From positions 4,633-68,632 of the forward strand of contig CAZGLL010000006.1 in the NCBI GenBank assembly GCA_964526225.1: DNA of 64,000 bases, written 5' to 3'. Shown piece after piece: positions 25,425-35,904 of the stretch; the first letter of the stretch is position 1, and each line of letters opens with the position of its first letter. Both the position numbers and the translations under genes were made by a program. Below the pieces are notes generated by a model. It was not told the origin of the DNA. It saw only the letters and a program-made list of their open reading frames with translations, and made no database searches. The DNA is from DRYM01 sp964526225 (lineage in GTDB: Archaea > Thermoproteota > Thermoprotei_A > EX4484-217-1).

Positions 25425-26273
25425 CTATCTTCCATACTTCATAATTTTTGCTAATTCCCTGTATGCTTCGGCTAAGACATTATTGCTAACGCTACTTAAA
25501 TTAACGACATCCATATCGCTATAGACGTTATTAAGATCCCAATATATTATTTTCTCCTCACTAACTGCTTCCTTCATTATTCCGGCAGGTGAAACTATAA
25601 GAGATGGTGTGGTATAGAACACTTCCCCATGGTACTCAACGATTCCTCCGCATAAAATAACAGGAGATGATGTTTCTATAGCCCTAGCTAAAGCCAATGA
25701 TTTAACAAGTAAGTGAGAATCTCCTTTTCTAAGTCTCCTCTTAAAGAATGCTACAAAAAACTCTGCACCCCACGCTTTTTGTAGCTTAGCATACTCAGGT
25801 GCTAATAGATCAGTATCTATAAGAACACCTACACCATGTTTCTGAACCGTTAAGTCATTATTCTGAACCCTGCCAGGCGAAAGACCTAATGCTGCTTCCT
25901 CTTTAGAAATAGTTACTTTTCTAACCTTGCCCTTAATTCTACCATCTGGAGTTATAAGCAAAGAGGTCATGAAAAGTTTTGGTCCAGCTCTTTCAAGAAT
26001 TCCTCCAACCATAATGTATATCGCATGTTCCTCAGCTATTTTAACGAGAGATTCAATAGCGTTTGAAGGTATTCGTCCAGCGTAGCTCCTAACTATAGCC
26101 TTTATTCTATTGAGTTGATAAATCCCTATTAAATCTGAAATGTTCATTAGCGGAGATATGCAAAGTAATGTAGCATCTCTTCTACGGGCTTCATCAGCAG
26201 CATTGTTCACTTTTACAGTGTTGTACCTTCTAGCTAAAATCTTGTTTCTGTAATGGTAAACAGCTATTTTCAC
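25425..26273 (-). CDS. Nitrilase-fold protein lacking the catalytic Cys and Glu
   Basis: 282 residues with the carbon-nitrogen hydrolase fold. The Lys block is recognisable (IKGKVRKVTI), but the Cys block, normally I-C-Y-D, reads GVLIDTDLLAPEYA, so the nucleophile is Asp; the Glu block, normally P-E, reads ISPLMN. With Glu and Cys both missing, amidase activity is unlikely. The remaining fold is intact and the frame is clean, so it is probably a conserved non-catalytic or altered-function protein, not a decaying gene. It lies 17 bp from reverse gyrase on the same strand. Confidence 0.75.
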   Translation of the reverse strand: MKIAVYHYRNKILARRYNTVKVNNAADEARRRDATLLCISPLMNISDLIGIYQLNRIKAIVRSYAGRIPSNAIESLVKIAEEHAIYIMVGGILERAGPKLFMTSLLITPDGRIKGKVRKVTISKEEAALGLSPGRVQNNDLTVQKHGVGVLIDTDLLAPEYAKLQKAWGAEFFVAFFKRRLRKGDSHLLVKSLALARAIETSSPVILCGGIVEYHGEVFYTTPSLIVSPAGIMKEAVSEEKIIYWDLNNVYSDMDVVNLSSVSNNVLAEAYRELAKIMKYGR

Positions 26274-26290
26274 TTAACACACCCCTTCTC

Positions 26291-29200
26291 TTACGGAATA
26301 GACTTTATTTCTTCATAGAGTTCATCTAACACGTCTACGTAGTTTCTTTTGCCTTCTTCAATTTCGTCCATTATTTTCTCAAGCATTGCTGTCCGTTCCT
26401 CTGAAATTAACTGGAAATAGTTACGTGAAAGATATGTATAAACTTTAACGCCAAGATCAGTAGGTATCAGCTTCTTCGTCTTCTTTGATTCGATAACGTA
26501 ATTTCTTTGAAGTAGCGTTTGTATTATTTTAGCGTAAGTTGAAGGTCTACCTATTCCTCTCTCCTTCATAAGCTTCACTACATCACCTTGAGTGAAGAGG
26601 TGAACCTTGGGTTTCTCGATAATTTCAACTTTACTATAATACTTTCCGGTATCTAATTTCTTCTCTACTTGAATTATAGGGTATATTTCCAGGAAACCTG
26701 GTTCAACTATTCCAACTATTCTTTCTAACTCTTTTTTCACACCTAGCACATTAACTTCTACTTTCTGCTTAATCACTTTAGCTTCAACCATCTGACTTGC
26801 TATGAACCGTTTAAATATTAAATCATACAGTTTTATGTGATTCTTAGTTAAAGGCTTAATTGGTGTAATTATTCCTTCATTTATGAGCTTAAGTAATCTT
26901 TCCGCATCAATAGGTCTAGTCGGCCTTATGCATTCATGAGCTCCTCCAACACCCCAACTTCTAGGTTTATACAGTTTTGAAGATTCAGCGCCGAATGTAT
27001 CTTCTAAATAGGCCTTTGCAACATATTGTCCAAATGTTGAAACTCTTACACTATCTGTTCTATGATACGTTATGAAGCCTTGTTCAAAAAGATCCTGTGC
27101 CAACTGCATTATTTCGTTAGCGCCAAGCCTTAGCTCACGTGATGCTTCAGTTAGCATAGTGTCCGTTGTAAATGGCGGAGGCGGAGAAATAGTTACTTCC
27201 TCCACTCCCTTATCAACAATTTCTAACGCCACTTTTTCCTCAGGCTTTTCTACTTTAAGCTCTGATAGGGGTATTTCAAGCTTCAAAATGTTATCGACAC
27301 TTATGATAGCATATTTTTCCCTCTCCTCTTTCCATTTTTTGTGTTGTTTTATTATCCATCCTAGTACTGGTGTTTGTACTCTTCCTGCTGATAGCCAGTG
27401 TTTTCCGAAAACACTCCAAAGCCTCCTCGAAAGTTCAAAACCAATCCAACGATCCTCAACACGCCTAACAACCTGAGCCTCAACGAGATATCTATTGAAT
27501 TCCCTAGGATTATCTAGGGCCTCAGTTATTGCTCTCTTCGTTACCTCATGAAACTCTATTCTCATAAGTTTTTTCGCATAAGGTCTTAAATGAACCGCTA
27601 TGTCCCAACCTATTTTTTCACCTTCAGTATCCGGATCTGTTCCTATAAGTACAAGGTCTACTTCCTCAGTTAATTCCTTAATGAAATTTATTGTTTCAAG
27701 AGAATCCCTTATATTTCTACTTCCACATTTAGGACAAACTTTGCCTTTTTCTTCAACATATTCTGTGAATTGATATCCGCAGTCTAAACATTTCTTAATA
27801 GTGTCATATACTGGAAGGTATGCGTCAACGTAATGGTCTCTCGGAACATATACTCCATGGAAACCTGGCGTTATGGCTAAATCGAAAACATGACCTCCAG
27901 TAGCGGTTATCATTAGCAAGTACTTGCCTGTAGTTATTTCGTATACTTTAAGATTACCCTTACGTCTAATAGTTGGTTTCCCGAAGAAATTAGCTATTGT
28001 CCTTGCCTTATTAGGTGATTCAACTACTAAGAGCACTGTTTTGAACCACTCCCTAGCTTTTTCCACCTTAACTTTGCCTTCACGTACGGCTTTAACAAGC
28101 TCCCTATCTTTATTTATTTCCTCAAGAATCTTCGATAACTCTAAGAAGTTAAAATCTACGAACTCTGCTTCCTCAATAGTCCATTTCAACCTTCTACTTA
28201 AACCGAAGAATAATCTTTCGTCGTCAACTACAACTACTGATAAACCCTTAGTTATACCTCCAACAAACATTCTCGAAGTTCTTCCGCTAGCTTGAATATA
28301 TGTCATAACATCAGGCACTAAAATGAACATTCTACCTTCTTCTTCTATGACAGCTATTTCTTTAAGCTCCCTTATTTTCTGCTTTATTTCAGGATCTTCC
28401 ATAAGTTTTCTCGCGTACTGCAATGCCTCAGAAAATACTTTTTCAACATCTGTTTCAGGCTTCTTACCTTGGCGTAATTTTTCTGTGAGCTCCGCTATTG
28501 CAGCTTGCGGTGCAACTGCAAGATACTTTCTTATTTTAACTATTAGTCTGTCTATAGTTTCTCTTTCGCTTCTTTCACCGATAACTTCTCGTACTATTAT
28601 AAGAGCCCTTAGAATATTTAGTGGATGAGGATCCTCTAGTTTAGTACTGAACTTGAATCTTGGTATTCCTGCGAAAACAGCGTATCTTACTGCTTCCGGT
28701 AAGTCAAGACCTCTCACCATTACTCCGTAGTATGTTGCAACACCTACTAGAACATCAACTTCTCCTTTGGAAAATTCTTCAAGAGCCTTAATTTCTTTAG
28801 AAGTAAAGACTTTAGCTACAACACCGTTTTCACATAGTTTCTTAGCTAAGTACTCTGCATATTCAACACCTTTATCTACAGGTACGAAAATAAGCCCTCC
28901 TTTACCTAAAAGCTTCACTATTCTTACAACTTCATTTTCGATAGTGTCTTTAGGCCTAACATAAGAATCAATAATTGCTCTTAAGAACTCCGATCTTGTA
29001 CCTACTTCGAAACCTAGAAGTTCTCTGAAGAGCTTAACACGTAAGCCTCTAGGTCTACCTGTAGCGCTAGAAACTATCAGTATAGTCTTCGTTTTCTTAG
29101 AAATATTTTCAACTAATTTTTGAAGTTTCCTAATCTCTTTACTAAGTTTAATGTATTCTTCGCTTCCAGCTTTCAAAGTTGAAATTCTACGTTTAGCTCT

Positions 29201-29956
29201 AATAAGTTTAAATGTTAACTCTATATCCTCCTGAGTGAAACCCATTATCATAAGTATCCTATCTACGTTCTTAGAACTCTTCAATATCGCGTCAACATCG
29301 TCCACAACTATGAACTTAAACTTTTTACCTAAAAGTTTCTCATAATGTGATGTTAGAAATCTTGATGTTGTTACTAATATGTGAAATTCTCCATTAACTA
29401 TTTTCTCCAACGCTTCTTTTTTACTTTTAGAACTAAGTTTTGCATGATAAGCTACGACACTTATTTTAGCGTTTAATTTTTCTACAAATTCTTTAAGCCT
29501 ATCGTAGACCTGTACTACTAAAGGTGTCGTTGGCAATATTATGTATGATTTTTGGTTTTTTAAGGCAAAGTATATCGACATTACCATTGCGAAAGCTGTT
29601 TTCCCAACACCTGTTGGCGCTACTATTGAGAAGCTTTGCCCCTTAAGAACTCTTTTAGCCCATGTTTCCTGAGCATTCCACATCCTATTTCCTATGAGTT
29701 TTTCAAATAACTTGTTTATTTCATTAAGTTCGGAAATGAGATTTTTCAGTAAACGTAAATTACGTAGTTTACTAAGTTTCTCAGTTAACTCTATCACTTT
29801 CTCATGGGTTGGCTCTTTCATCAGCGCTAAAGCGTCAGTAACGTGTAAGGGTAAGCATTTTTCGCATGGTAGCATATGTTGTAGACGTAGGTCCGAAATT
29901 TCGCCTCCGCAGTTAATGCATCCGTACCTGTATATTCCATGAGGAACTTCTATCAA
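26291..29956 (-). CDS. rgy: Reverse gyrase
   Basis: 1221 residues, full length, unsplit. N-terminal zinc finger (C13, C16, C31, C34), SF2 helicase-like half with Walker A APTGVGKT (113-120) and DEAD-equivalent VDDVD, latch region, then a type IA topoisomerase half starting with TVLLVVESPNKARTIA, a second zinc finger (CLDCGYQF...CPKCGS) and catalytic Tyr964 in FITYHRTDSVRVS. It introduces positive supercoils using ATP and is the hallmark of hyperthermophiles. It is followed at 17 bp by the nitrilase-fold gene. Confidence 0.97.
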   Translation of the reverse strand: MIEVPHGIYRYGCINCGGEISDLRLQHMLPCEKCLPLHVTDALALMKEPTHEKVIELTEKLSKLRNLRLLKNLISELNEINKLFEKLIGNRMWNAQETWAKRVLKGQSFSIVAPTGVGKTAFAMVMSIYFALKNQKSYIILPTTPLVVQVYDRLKEFVEKLNAKISVVAYHAKLSSKSKKEALEKIVNGEFHILVTTSRFLTSHYEKLLGKKFKFIVVDDVDAILKSSKNVDRILMIMGFTQEDIELTFKLIRAKRRISTLKAGSEEYIKLSKEIRKLQKLVENISKKTKTILIVSSATGRPRGLRVKLFRELLGFEVGTRSEFLRAIIDSYVRPKDTIENEVVRIVKLLGKGGLIFVPVDKGVEYAEYLAKKLCENGVVAKVFTSKEIKALEEFSKGEVDVLVGVATYYGVMVRGLDLPEAVRYAVFAGIPRFKFSTKLEDPHPLNILRALIIVREVIGERSERETIDRLIVKIRKYLAVAPQAAIAELTEKLRQGKKPETDVEKVFSEALQYARKLMEDPEIKQKIRELKEIAVIEEEGRMFILVPDVMTYIQASGRTSRMFVGGITKGLSVVVVDDERLFFGLSRRLKWTIEEAEFVDFNFLELSKILEEINKDRELVKAVREGKVKVEKAREWFKTVLLVVESPNKARTIANFFGKPTIRRKGNLKVYEITTGKYLLMITATGGHVFDLAITPGFHGVYVPRDHYVDAYLPVYDTIKKCLDCGYQFTEYVEEKGKVCPKCGSRNIRDSLETINFIKELTEEVDLVLIGTDPDTEGEKIGWDIAVHLRPYAKKLMRIEFHEVTKRAITEALDNPREFNRYLVEAQVVRRVEDRWIGFELSRRLWSVFGKHWLSAGRVQTPVLGWIIKQHKKWKEEREKYAIISVDNILKLEIPLSELKVEKPEEKVALEIVDKGVEEVTISPPPPFTTDTMLTEASRELRLGANEIMQLAQDLFEQGFITYHRTDSVRVSTFGQYVAKAYLEDTFGAESSKLYKPRSWGVGGAHECIRPTRPIDAERLLKLINEGIITPIKPLTKNHIKLYDLIFKRFIASQMVEAKVIKQKVEVNVLGVKKELERIVGIVEPGFLEIYPIIQVEKKLDTGKYYSKVEIIEKPKVHLFTQGDVVKLMKERGIGRPSTYAKIIQTLLQRNYVIESKKTKKLIPTDLGVKVYTYLSRNYFQLISEERTAMLEKIMDEIEEGKRNYVDVLDELYEEIKSIP

Positions 29957-30086
29957 GCCCTATTTCACCGAGTATTCCATGTTTCTATAATAGTTTGCCT
30001 TCCGCACCTAATATGTAATATGCTTCCTACTTAAAAGTCTAAGTTTAGCAAGAAAACAGTATTGCTAAATTTAAGGAGGGAAAAAT

Positions 30087-30845
30087 TTAAACATGCTCTT
30101 CGAAAACACCTGTCCTTGTAATCTTAAGTACTTTGTTCGGGTACACTATTATGCCTTTATCTGTTATTTCAAATGGATGCCTTCTCATACTGTGAGATGT
30201 TCCACGCATCTTCCATACTATGAGCGACCTCTTTAACTCACCGCCTATTTCGTCTAGATCAAGCCTTATTATACCGTCTGCTGCATGCTCCACACCTGGT
30301 CCGCCAAATCCTCTTTCAGTAACTGAGACTTGTGAAACAAGTATTGATGTTACTCCTAGGCCGGAGAGCACTCTCTTAAGCTGCATTACAATATTCCTAG
30401 CGACTGCAGGCTTCGTTAAATACAGTGTTGAAACAGAGTCTATCACGCCTCTAACGGCTCCCACATCCCTAATGGCTTCTTTAAGTACGTCTACAAGGCT
30501 CATAACATCTGTTGGATCTCTAACAACGTATCTTTCTCTCTTAGCTGCCTCACCTATGCCACCAGTAAAAGCATCGACCATCGCAAAAAGCCCTTTTTCC
30601 TCATATTTCCTAACATCCCATCCGAACTGCGACATGTTTATTCTTACTTGTACAGGATGCTCCTCTAGTGCCACGAAAACTCCTGGTTCGCCATTTAATA
30701 AACCATAATATAGATACTGTTGCCCGAAAATGCTTTTACCAGTGCCTGGACCTCCCGAGAGAAGTACTACGTTTCTTTTAGGTATTCCACCGTGAAGTAC
30801 TTCGTCCATTCCGGGAATTCCTGTTTTAACTCTCTCTATAGGCAT
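30087..30845 (-). CDS. KaiC-domain ATPase
   Basis: 252 residues, a single RecA/KaiC module: GIPGMDEVLHGGIPKRNVVL, Walker A SGGPGTGKSIFGQQ, the E-E-H switch in FVALEEHPVQVRIN and the Walker B region VRGVIDSVSTLYL. Archaeal single-KaiC proteins are thought to be signalling ATPases; the partner is unknown. It is divergent from the second cdc48, and a similar protein is encoded at 38423. Confidence 0.85.
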   Translation of the reverse strand: MPIERVKTGIPGMDEVLHGGIPKRNVVLLSGGPGTGKSIFGQQYLYYGLLNGEPGVFVALEEHPVQVRINMSQFGWDVRKYEEKGLFAMVDAFTGGIGEAAKRERYVVRDPTDVMSLVDVLKEAIRDVGAVRGVIDSVSTLYLTKPAVARNIVMQLKRVLSGLGVTSILVSQVSVTERGFGGPGVEHAADGIIRLDLDEIGGELKRSLIVWKMRGTSHSMRRHPFEITDKGIIVYPNKVLKITRTGVFEEHV

Positions 30846-31006
30846 GTCTAAGCCACCGAAACTTGTTCTCTTTTTAAAGATAAATAAGTTTATCTAAAAT
30901 TTTAGTATCCCAACAATACGTTATAATATGGATGCTTTACTTAAAAGTTTAATAAGAGCATAAATAGTATCTAGTTAAGGACAATTAAGTGAGGTGAATG
31001 TAGGAA

Positions 31007-33193
31007 ATGTCCGAAGAAGTAAAGTTGCAAGTCGTTGAAGCTAAGCCGCGAGATAGAGGAAGGAAGATAGCTAGAATAAGTAGAGCAGACATGAAAGCAC
31101 TAGGTGTAGTGCCGGGAGATTTCATTGAAATTGAAGGACCTAAAGGTTCAGCAATATGCCAAGTATGGCCAGCTTATCCCCGAGATGAAGGACAAAGCAT
31201 AATTAGGATAGATGATATAATTCGTTCATCAATAGGTGTGACCATAGGAGACTTTGTAACCGTTAGAAGAGCTAAAGATGTAAAACCTGCAACAAGAGTT
31301 GTTATCGCACCTACAGAACCCATACGTTTTTCACCTGAATTTATAGATTATGTTAAGAACTCATTAATTGGTAGGCCTGTTTCAAGAGGAGAAGTTATTA
31401 CAATCCCTGTATTCAATGTAGCGATAAGATTCGTAGTAACATCAACACAGCCGACACCACATGTTTACATAACTCAGGAAACCGAGCTACACATTAGAGA
31501 GGAACCTGTCAAGGAGGAAGCATTGAGAGGTGTACCTAAAGTAACATGGGAGGACATTGGAGATTTAGAGGAAGCTAAAGAGAAAATAAGGGAGATGATA
31601 GAGCTCCCACTTAAACATCCAGAGCTCTTTAAACACTTAGGTATCGAGCCTCCTAAGGGTGTTCTTCTCTATGGACCTCCGGGTACAGGTAAAACATTGC
31701 TTGCAAAAGCAGTAGCGAACGAAATTGGAGCGTACTTTATCGCTATTAATGGCCCTGAAATTATGAGTAAATTCTACGGAGAAAGCGAACAAAGACTAAG
31801 AGAAGTGTTTAAGGAGGCTGAGGAAAATTCTCCAGCAATAATATTCATAGACGAAATAGACTCTATCGCTCCAAGAAGAGAGGAAGTAACAGGTGAGGTT
31901 GAAAAGAGAGTTGTTGCTCAACTACTAGCTCTAATGGATGGATTAAAGGAGAGAGGAAAAGTCATAGTTATTGGCGCTACCAATAGACCCGATGCTATAG
32001 ACCCTGCACTTAGAAGGCCTGGAAGATTCGATAGAGAAATAGAAATTAGACCTCCGGATAAGCGTGGTAGGAAGGAAATACTTCAAGTACACACTAGGAA
32101 CATGCCATTAGCAGAAGATGTTAATCTGGATGAAATTGCTGAACTAACTCACGGGTATACAGGAGCGGACCTAGCAGCATTATGTAAGGAAGCCGCAATG
32201 GCTGCTTTAAGAAGGTTTATTAGAAGCCAAAAAGTTGATCTATCGAAACCTATACCGCCAGAGATCCTTAAGAACCTTAAAGTTACTAGGAAAGACTTCT
32301 TAGAGGCAATGAAGTTTATTCAGCCAACACTTCTAAGAGAAGTATTTGTCGAAGTACCGGAGGTTCATTGGGACGACATCGGAGACTTAGAGGATGTAAA
32401 ACAGGAACTAAGGGAAGCTGTTGAATGGCCTCTTAAACATCCAGAAGTATTTAAGAAAATGGGTATTAGACCGCCTAAAGGCATTCTATTATTTGGCCCT
32501 CCCGGATGCGGTAAAACATTGCTTGCAAAAGCAGTAGCTACAGAGAGCGAAGCAAACTTTATCTCAATTAAGGGTCCGGAGGTTCTTAGTAAGTGGGTTG
32601 GTGAATCGGAAAGAGCAATACGAGTTACCTTCAGAAGGGCTAGGCAAGCAGCACCATGCATAATATTCTTTGACGAAATAGACGCAATAGCGCCCATGAG
32701 AGGAATAGGTTTAGGAGATAGTCACGTTACTGAAAGAGTGGTTAGTCAGCTTCTCACCGAAATGGACGGTATTGAGAAGTTAGAGAATGTTGTTGTTATC
32801 GCTGCTACGAATAGACCTGACATACTAGACCCAGCACTACTAAGACCAGGAAGATTCGACAGAATAATCTACGTACCCCCACCTGATGTTAAAGGAAGGC
32901 TCGAAATATTCAAAGTACATACTAAGAAGATGCCTTTAGCAGAAGATGTCAATCTCCAGAAACTAGCCGAGCTAACTGAGGGATATACTGGAGCAGATAT
33001 TGAGGCAGTATGTAGAGAAGCAGCGATGATTGCTTTAAGGGAAAAGTTTGAACCAAGACCTGTTGAAATGAAGCACTTCCTTAAGGCATTAAAGAAGATA
33101 CCTCCAAGCTTAAGAAGAGAGGACATCGAAAGATATAGAGAACTAGCTTACGAACTTAAACGGTCAACACTAGGCCAACAAACATTCATTTGA
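31007..33193 (+). CDS. cdc48: Cdc48/VAT family AAA+ ATPase, paralogue 2
   Basis: 728 residues with the same N-D1-D2 layout as paralogue 1; Walker A motifs GPPGTGKT and GPPGCGKT and both Walker B motifs intact. The start at ATG 31007 is preceded by GAGGTGA 9 nt upstream. The C-terminal tail (TLGQQTFI) and the D1-D2 linker differ from the first copy, so the two may have distinct partners, while both D-core regions are being kept alike by gene conversion. Confidence 0.95.
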   Translation: MSEEVKLQVVEAKPRDRGRKIARISRADMKALGVVPGDFIEIEGPKGSAICQVWPAYPRDEGQSIIRIDDIIRSSIGVTIGDFVTVRRAKDVKPATRVVIAPTEPIRFSPEFIDYVKNSLIGRPVSRGEVITIPVFNVAIRFVVTSTQPTPHVYITQETELHIREEPVKEEALRGVPKVTWEDIGDLEEAKEKIREMIELPLKHPELFKHLGIEPPKGVLLYGPPGTGKTLLAKAVANEIGAYFIAINGPEIMSKFYGESEQRLREVFKEAEENSPAIIFIDEIDSIAPRREEVTGEVEKRVVAQLLALMDGLKERGKVIVIGATNRPDAIDPALRRPGRFDREIEIRPPDKRGRKEILQVHTRNMPLAEDVNLDEIAELTHGYTGADLAALCKEAAMAALRRFIRSQKVDLSKPIPPEILKNLKVTRKDFLEAMKFIQPTLLREVFVEVPEVHWDDIGDLEDVKQELREAVEWPLKHPEVFKKMGIRPPKGILLFGPPGCGKTLLAKAVATESEANFISIKGPEVLSKWVGESERAIRVTFRRARQAAPCIIFFDEIDAIAPMRGIGLGDSHVTERVVSQLLTEMDGIEKLENVVVIAATNRPDILDPALLRPGRFDRIIYVPPPDVKGRLEIFKVHTKKMPLAEDVNLQKLAELTEGYTGADIEAVCREAAMIALREKFEPRPVEMKHFLKALKKIPPSLRREDIERYRELAYELKRSTLGQQTFI
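31646..31804 (+). repeat. Gene-conversion tract 1 partner of 1487-1645
   Basis: 159 bp identical at every base to the D1 region of the other cdc48, about 30 kb away in the same orientation. Confidence 0.9.
32552..32861 (+). repeat. Gene-conversion tract 2 partner of 2390-2699
   Basis: 310 bp identical at every base to the D2 region of the other cdc48. Confidence 0.9.
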
Positions 33194-33291
33194 TAACTTA
33201 AACTTTTACCTACTTCAATAATTACTTCAAATAATCACAGCAAAAACCAAAGTTTAAACCGGATATAATGTTCTCCCGAGGAGCAATGGAT

Positions 33292-35757
33292 ATGTCCAAA
33301 ACGAGAAAGAATGCATCGTTAACACTAAGCAGGTATGTTCCAGCATCATATGTTAAGCTCCTTAGAAAGCTTAAAAACTCGCTGAATGAAGCTTTTAGAC
33401 TTAATCATAGGAGAATGATTGTTCTTTCAGGTTCCGATTTTGAGAAACAAGCGTATGTTCTTGTTAAAACAATTTTAACTTTCTATAAGTTCTGGAAATC
33501 TACGGTGAAAACATATCCGAAAATAGCATATTTCCTACATAAAGACATGCCTAAGGAGAGAAAGAAATCTGAAATAGTTTTAGAAATTCTTAAAGCGAAA
33601 ACGAAGAAACTAGGTTTAGAGCTTGTAGATTATAAAGATACGGAAGAGTACTTAGGCACAACATATGACATGCTGATTTTGGATCTAACATCTAATCTCA
33701 AACCTAATGATATAGGTAGGTTAATCGGCATAGTTAGAGGAGGAGGACTTATAGTTCTCTTAATACCCGAGTGGGATGAGTGGGAAAAAACACTTACACT
33801 ATTTCAAAGGGAACTAGCTACCCCTCAACATCCTGAAAATGAGGTTAGACAAATCTTTAAGAAATGGTTTAAGAGGAAACTTTTAGAACATAACGGGATA
33901 TTTGTTTACAATGTTGATAAAAGAAAAACAATTAAAACACTAAAGGAGGAAAGCCATGAGAATTTGCTAAACGAAATTAAAGAGAGAACTTTGAAAATAC
34001 CTGAGAAAACAGTTTATCCGAAAGAACTTTATCACCTAGCGTTAACACAGGATCAAGTAAATGTTCTTAAGTTGACGGAGAAGTTTGTGGAAAAACCTCG
34101 AGGTAAGAAGCTTGTTTTAGTTCTAACAGCTAATAGAGGGCGCGGAAAGTCTTGTGCATTAGGTATTGCTGTTGCAGGATTTATAAATGAACTTAAAAAA
34201 GTTAAAAACCGTGTTAGAGTTTTAGTGACCGCACCTAAGCCAACTAACGTTCAGTCATTTATGATGCTTCTTATGAAGTCTCTGGATAAACTGAAATTAA
34301 AATATAAAGTTATTGAGAGAAGAAGAAAAATAATTGAAGTGAAGGGTGAAAAATTTAGCGTCGAATATTGGGAACCAATAAATATTCCAAAGATGAAAGC
34401 TGATTTAGTTGTGGTAGATGAAGCAGCAGGATTGCAAGTCCCGATGCTACTGAAAATATGGAAAGCACATAAGAGAACAATGTTTTCAAGTACAATACAT
34501 GGTTACGAAGGGGCTGGAAGAGGATTCTCCATAAGGTTCTTAAAGTATGTTAAGAATGATCCAAAAACAGATCTCATAGAATACGAAATGGTAGAGCCTA
34601 TAAGATATTCAGAAAACGATCCTATAGAGAAATGGCAGTTCGATACATTACTGCTTAATGCTGAACCTGAAAAACTAACCCTAGAGGACCTCAAGCATAT
34701 TGAAGAAGGCCGTCTAGTATATGTTAAACCCGATCTTGAAGAATGGTTTTCTAAAGAAGGCGAATACTTGTTAAGACAGTTTTTCGGAATATACGTGCTA
34801 GCTCATTACAGGAATGAACCTGACGATCTAGGAATGATGGCTGATGCTCCACATCACACTATAAGGGCTGTAATGCTTCCTTCAGGAAAAATCGTATGTT
34901 CAATGCAGCTTGCAGAGGAAGGTCCCATACCCGAGGATATGGTCGATGACCTGCTAAGAGGTGGTAGAATACCAGGGAACATTATTCCAGATAGAGTCCT
35001 TAAACATGTTAGAATAAGGGAATTTAGCAAAACAATTGGTTGGAGAATTGTTAGAATAGCTACACACCCTGATGTCATGGGGAAGGGCATAGGTAGTTTT
35101 GCATTAGCTAACATAATTAAAGAAGCGTATGAGAGAGGTTATGACTGGGTTGGTGCTGGCTTTGGCGTTACAGAGCAATTACTTCGATTTTGGCTTAAAA
35201 ACGGCTTCATACCTGTTCACATGTCACCCGATAGAAACCCCGTAAGTGGAGAATACACAATTCTCGTCCTTTACCCCCTATCAGATTTAACTAGGAAAAT
35301 CGTTAAAATAGCTAATAAATCATTCAAGTTGAAGATAATAGACGCCCTACATGATAGCTATAGAGAGTTAGAAACAAACGTTGCACTCCTAATTCTTAAA
35401 GCAGGCGAAACTATAGATCCCAACTATACTCCAAAAATGGATCCTATAAGATGGGATAGATTGAGAATATATTCTTACGGGCCTATGACATACGAAGCAG
35501 CATGTGATGTAATGTTCGAACTTGCTAGAGCATATTTTATAAGTCATCCAAGGTTTAAAACTAAGCTTTCGAAAATCGAAGAGTACATATTGGTTTCACG
35601 CGTATTACAAGCTAAAAACTGGGAGGCAATAGCTGAGAAGCTAAATAAGAAACAACATTTCATAATGATGAAGCTTAAGGAAATAGCTGGGAAAATAGCT
35701 AAAGCTTTTTTAGGATCAAAGGAACCTAAAGGAGTTACTCTATTTGATGTTGAATAA
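33292..35757 (+). CDS. tmcA: tRNA(Met) cytidine acetyltransferase TmcA
   Basis: About 821 residues: an N-terminal DUF1726-type domain, a helicase-like ATPase with Walker A ANRGRGKSCA and Walker B LVVVDEAAG, a GNAT acetyltransferase (V-M-G-K-G-I-G-S-F-A-L acetyl-CoA loop) and a C-terminal tRNA-binding region. The family makes N4-acetylcytidine; in bacteria at C34 of elongator tRNA-Met, in archaea at many RNA sites. ATG 33292 is preferred because GAGGAG lies 7 nt upstream and a TATA-like TTTAAACC (33253-33260) puts transcription start after the first ATG at 33268. Confidence 0.92.
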   Translation: MSKTRKNASLTLSRYVPASYVKLLRKLKNSLNEAFRLNHRRMIVLSGSDFEKQAYVLVKTILTFYKFWKSTVKTYPKIAYFLHKDMPKERKKSEIVLEILKAKTKKLGLELVDYKDTEEYLGTTYDMLILDLTSNLKPNDIGRLIGIVRGGGLIVLLIPEWDEWEKTLTLFQRELATPQHPENEVRQIFKKWFKRKLLEHNGIFVYNVDKRKTIKTLKEESHENLLNEIKERTLKIPEKTVYPKELYHLALTQDQVNVLKLTEKFVEKPRGKKLVLVLTANRGRGKSCALGIAVAGFINELKKVKNRVRVLVTAPKPTNVQSFMMLLMKSLDKLKLKYKVIERRRKIIEVKGEKFSVEYWEPINIPKMKADLVVVDEAAGLQVPMLLKIWKAHKRTMFSSTIHGYEGAGRGFSIRFLKYVKNDPKTDLIEYEMVEPIRYSENDPIEKWQFDTLLLNAEPEKLTLEDLKHIEEGRLVYVKPDLEEWFSKEGEYLLRQFFGIYVLAHYRNEPDDLGMMADAPHHTIRAVMLPSGKIVCSMQLAEEGPIPEDMVDDLLRGGRIPGNIIPDRVLKHVRIREFSKTIGWRIVRIATHPDVMGKGIGSFALANIIKEAYERGYDWVGAGFGVTEQLLRFWLKNGFIPVHMSPDRNPVSGEYTILVLYPLSDLTRKIVKIANKSFKLKIIDALHDSYRELETNVALLILKAGETIDPNYTPKMDPIRWDRLRIYSYGPMTYEAACDVMFELARAYFISHPRFKTKLSKIEEYILVSRVLQAKNWEAIAEKLNKKQHFIMMKLKEIAGKIAKAFLGSKEPKGVTLFDVE

Positions 35758-35904
35758 TCTTCGAAGTCTTAAATTATAGTCTATGATGCTCTTCTATGAC
35801 ATTCTTATTCTTTCCTTAGAGAAAACTAGCTAATAAGATATATAGGAGTTGCTAGGAGAACTACGGGATAGAAGAAATATTCGACCAAAACGAGGCGCTG
35901 AACG

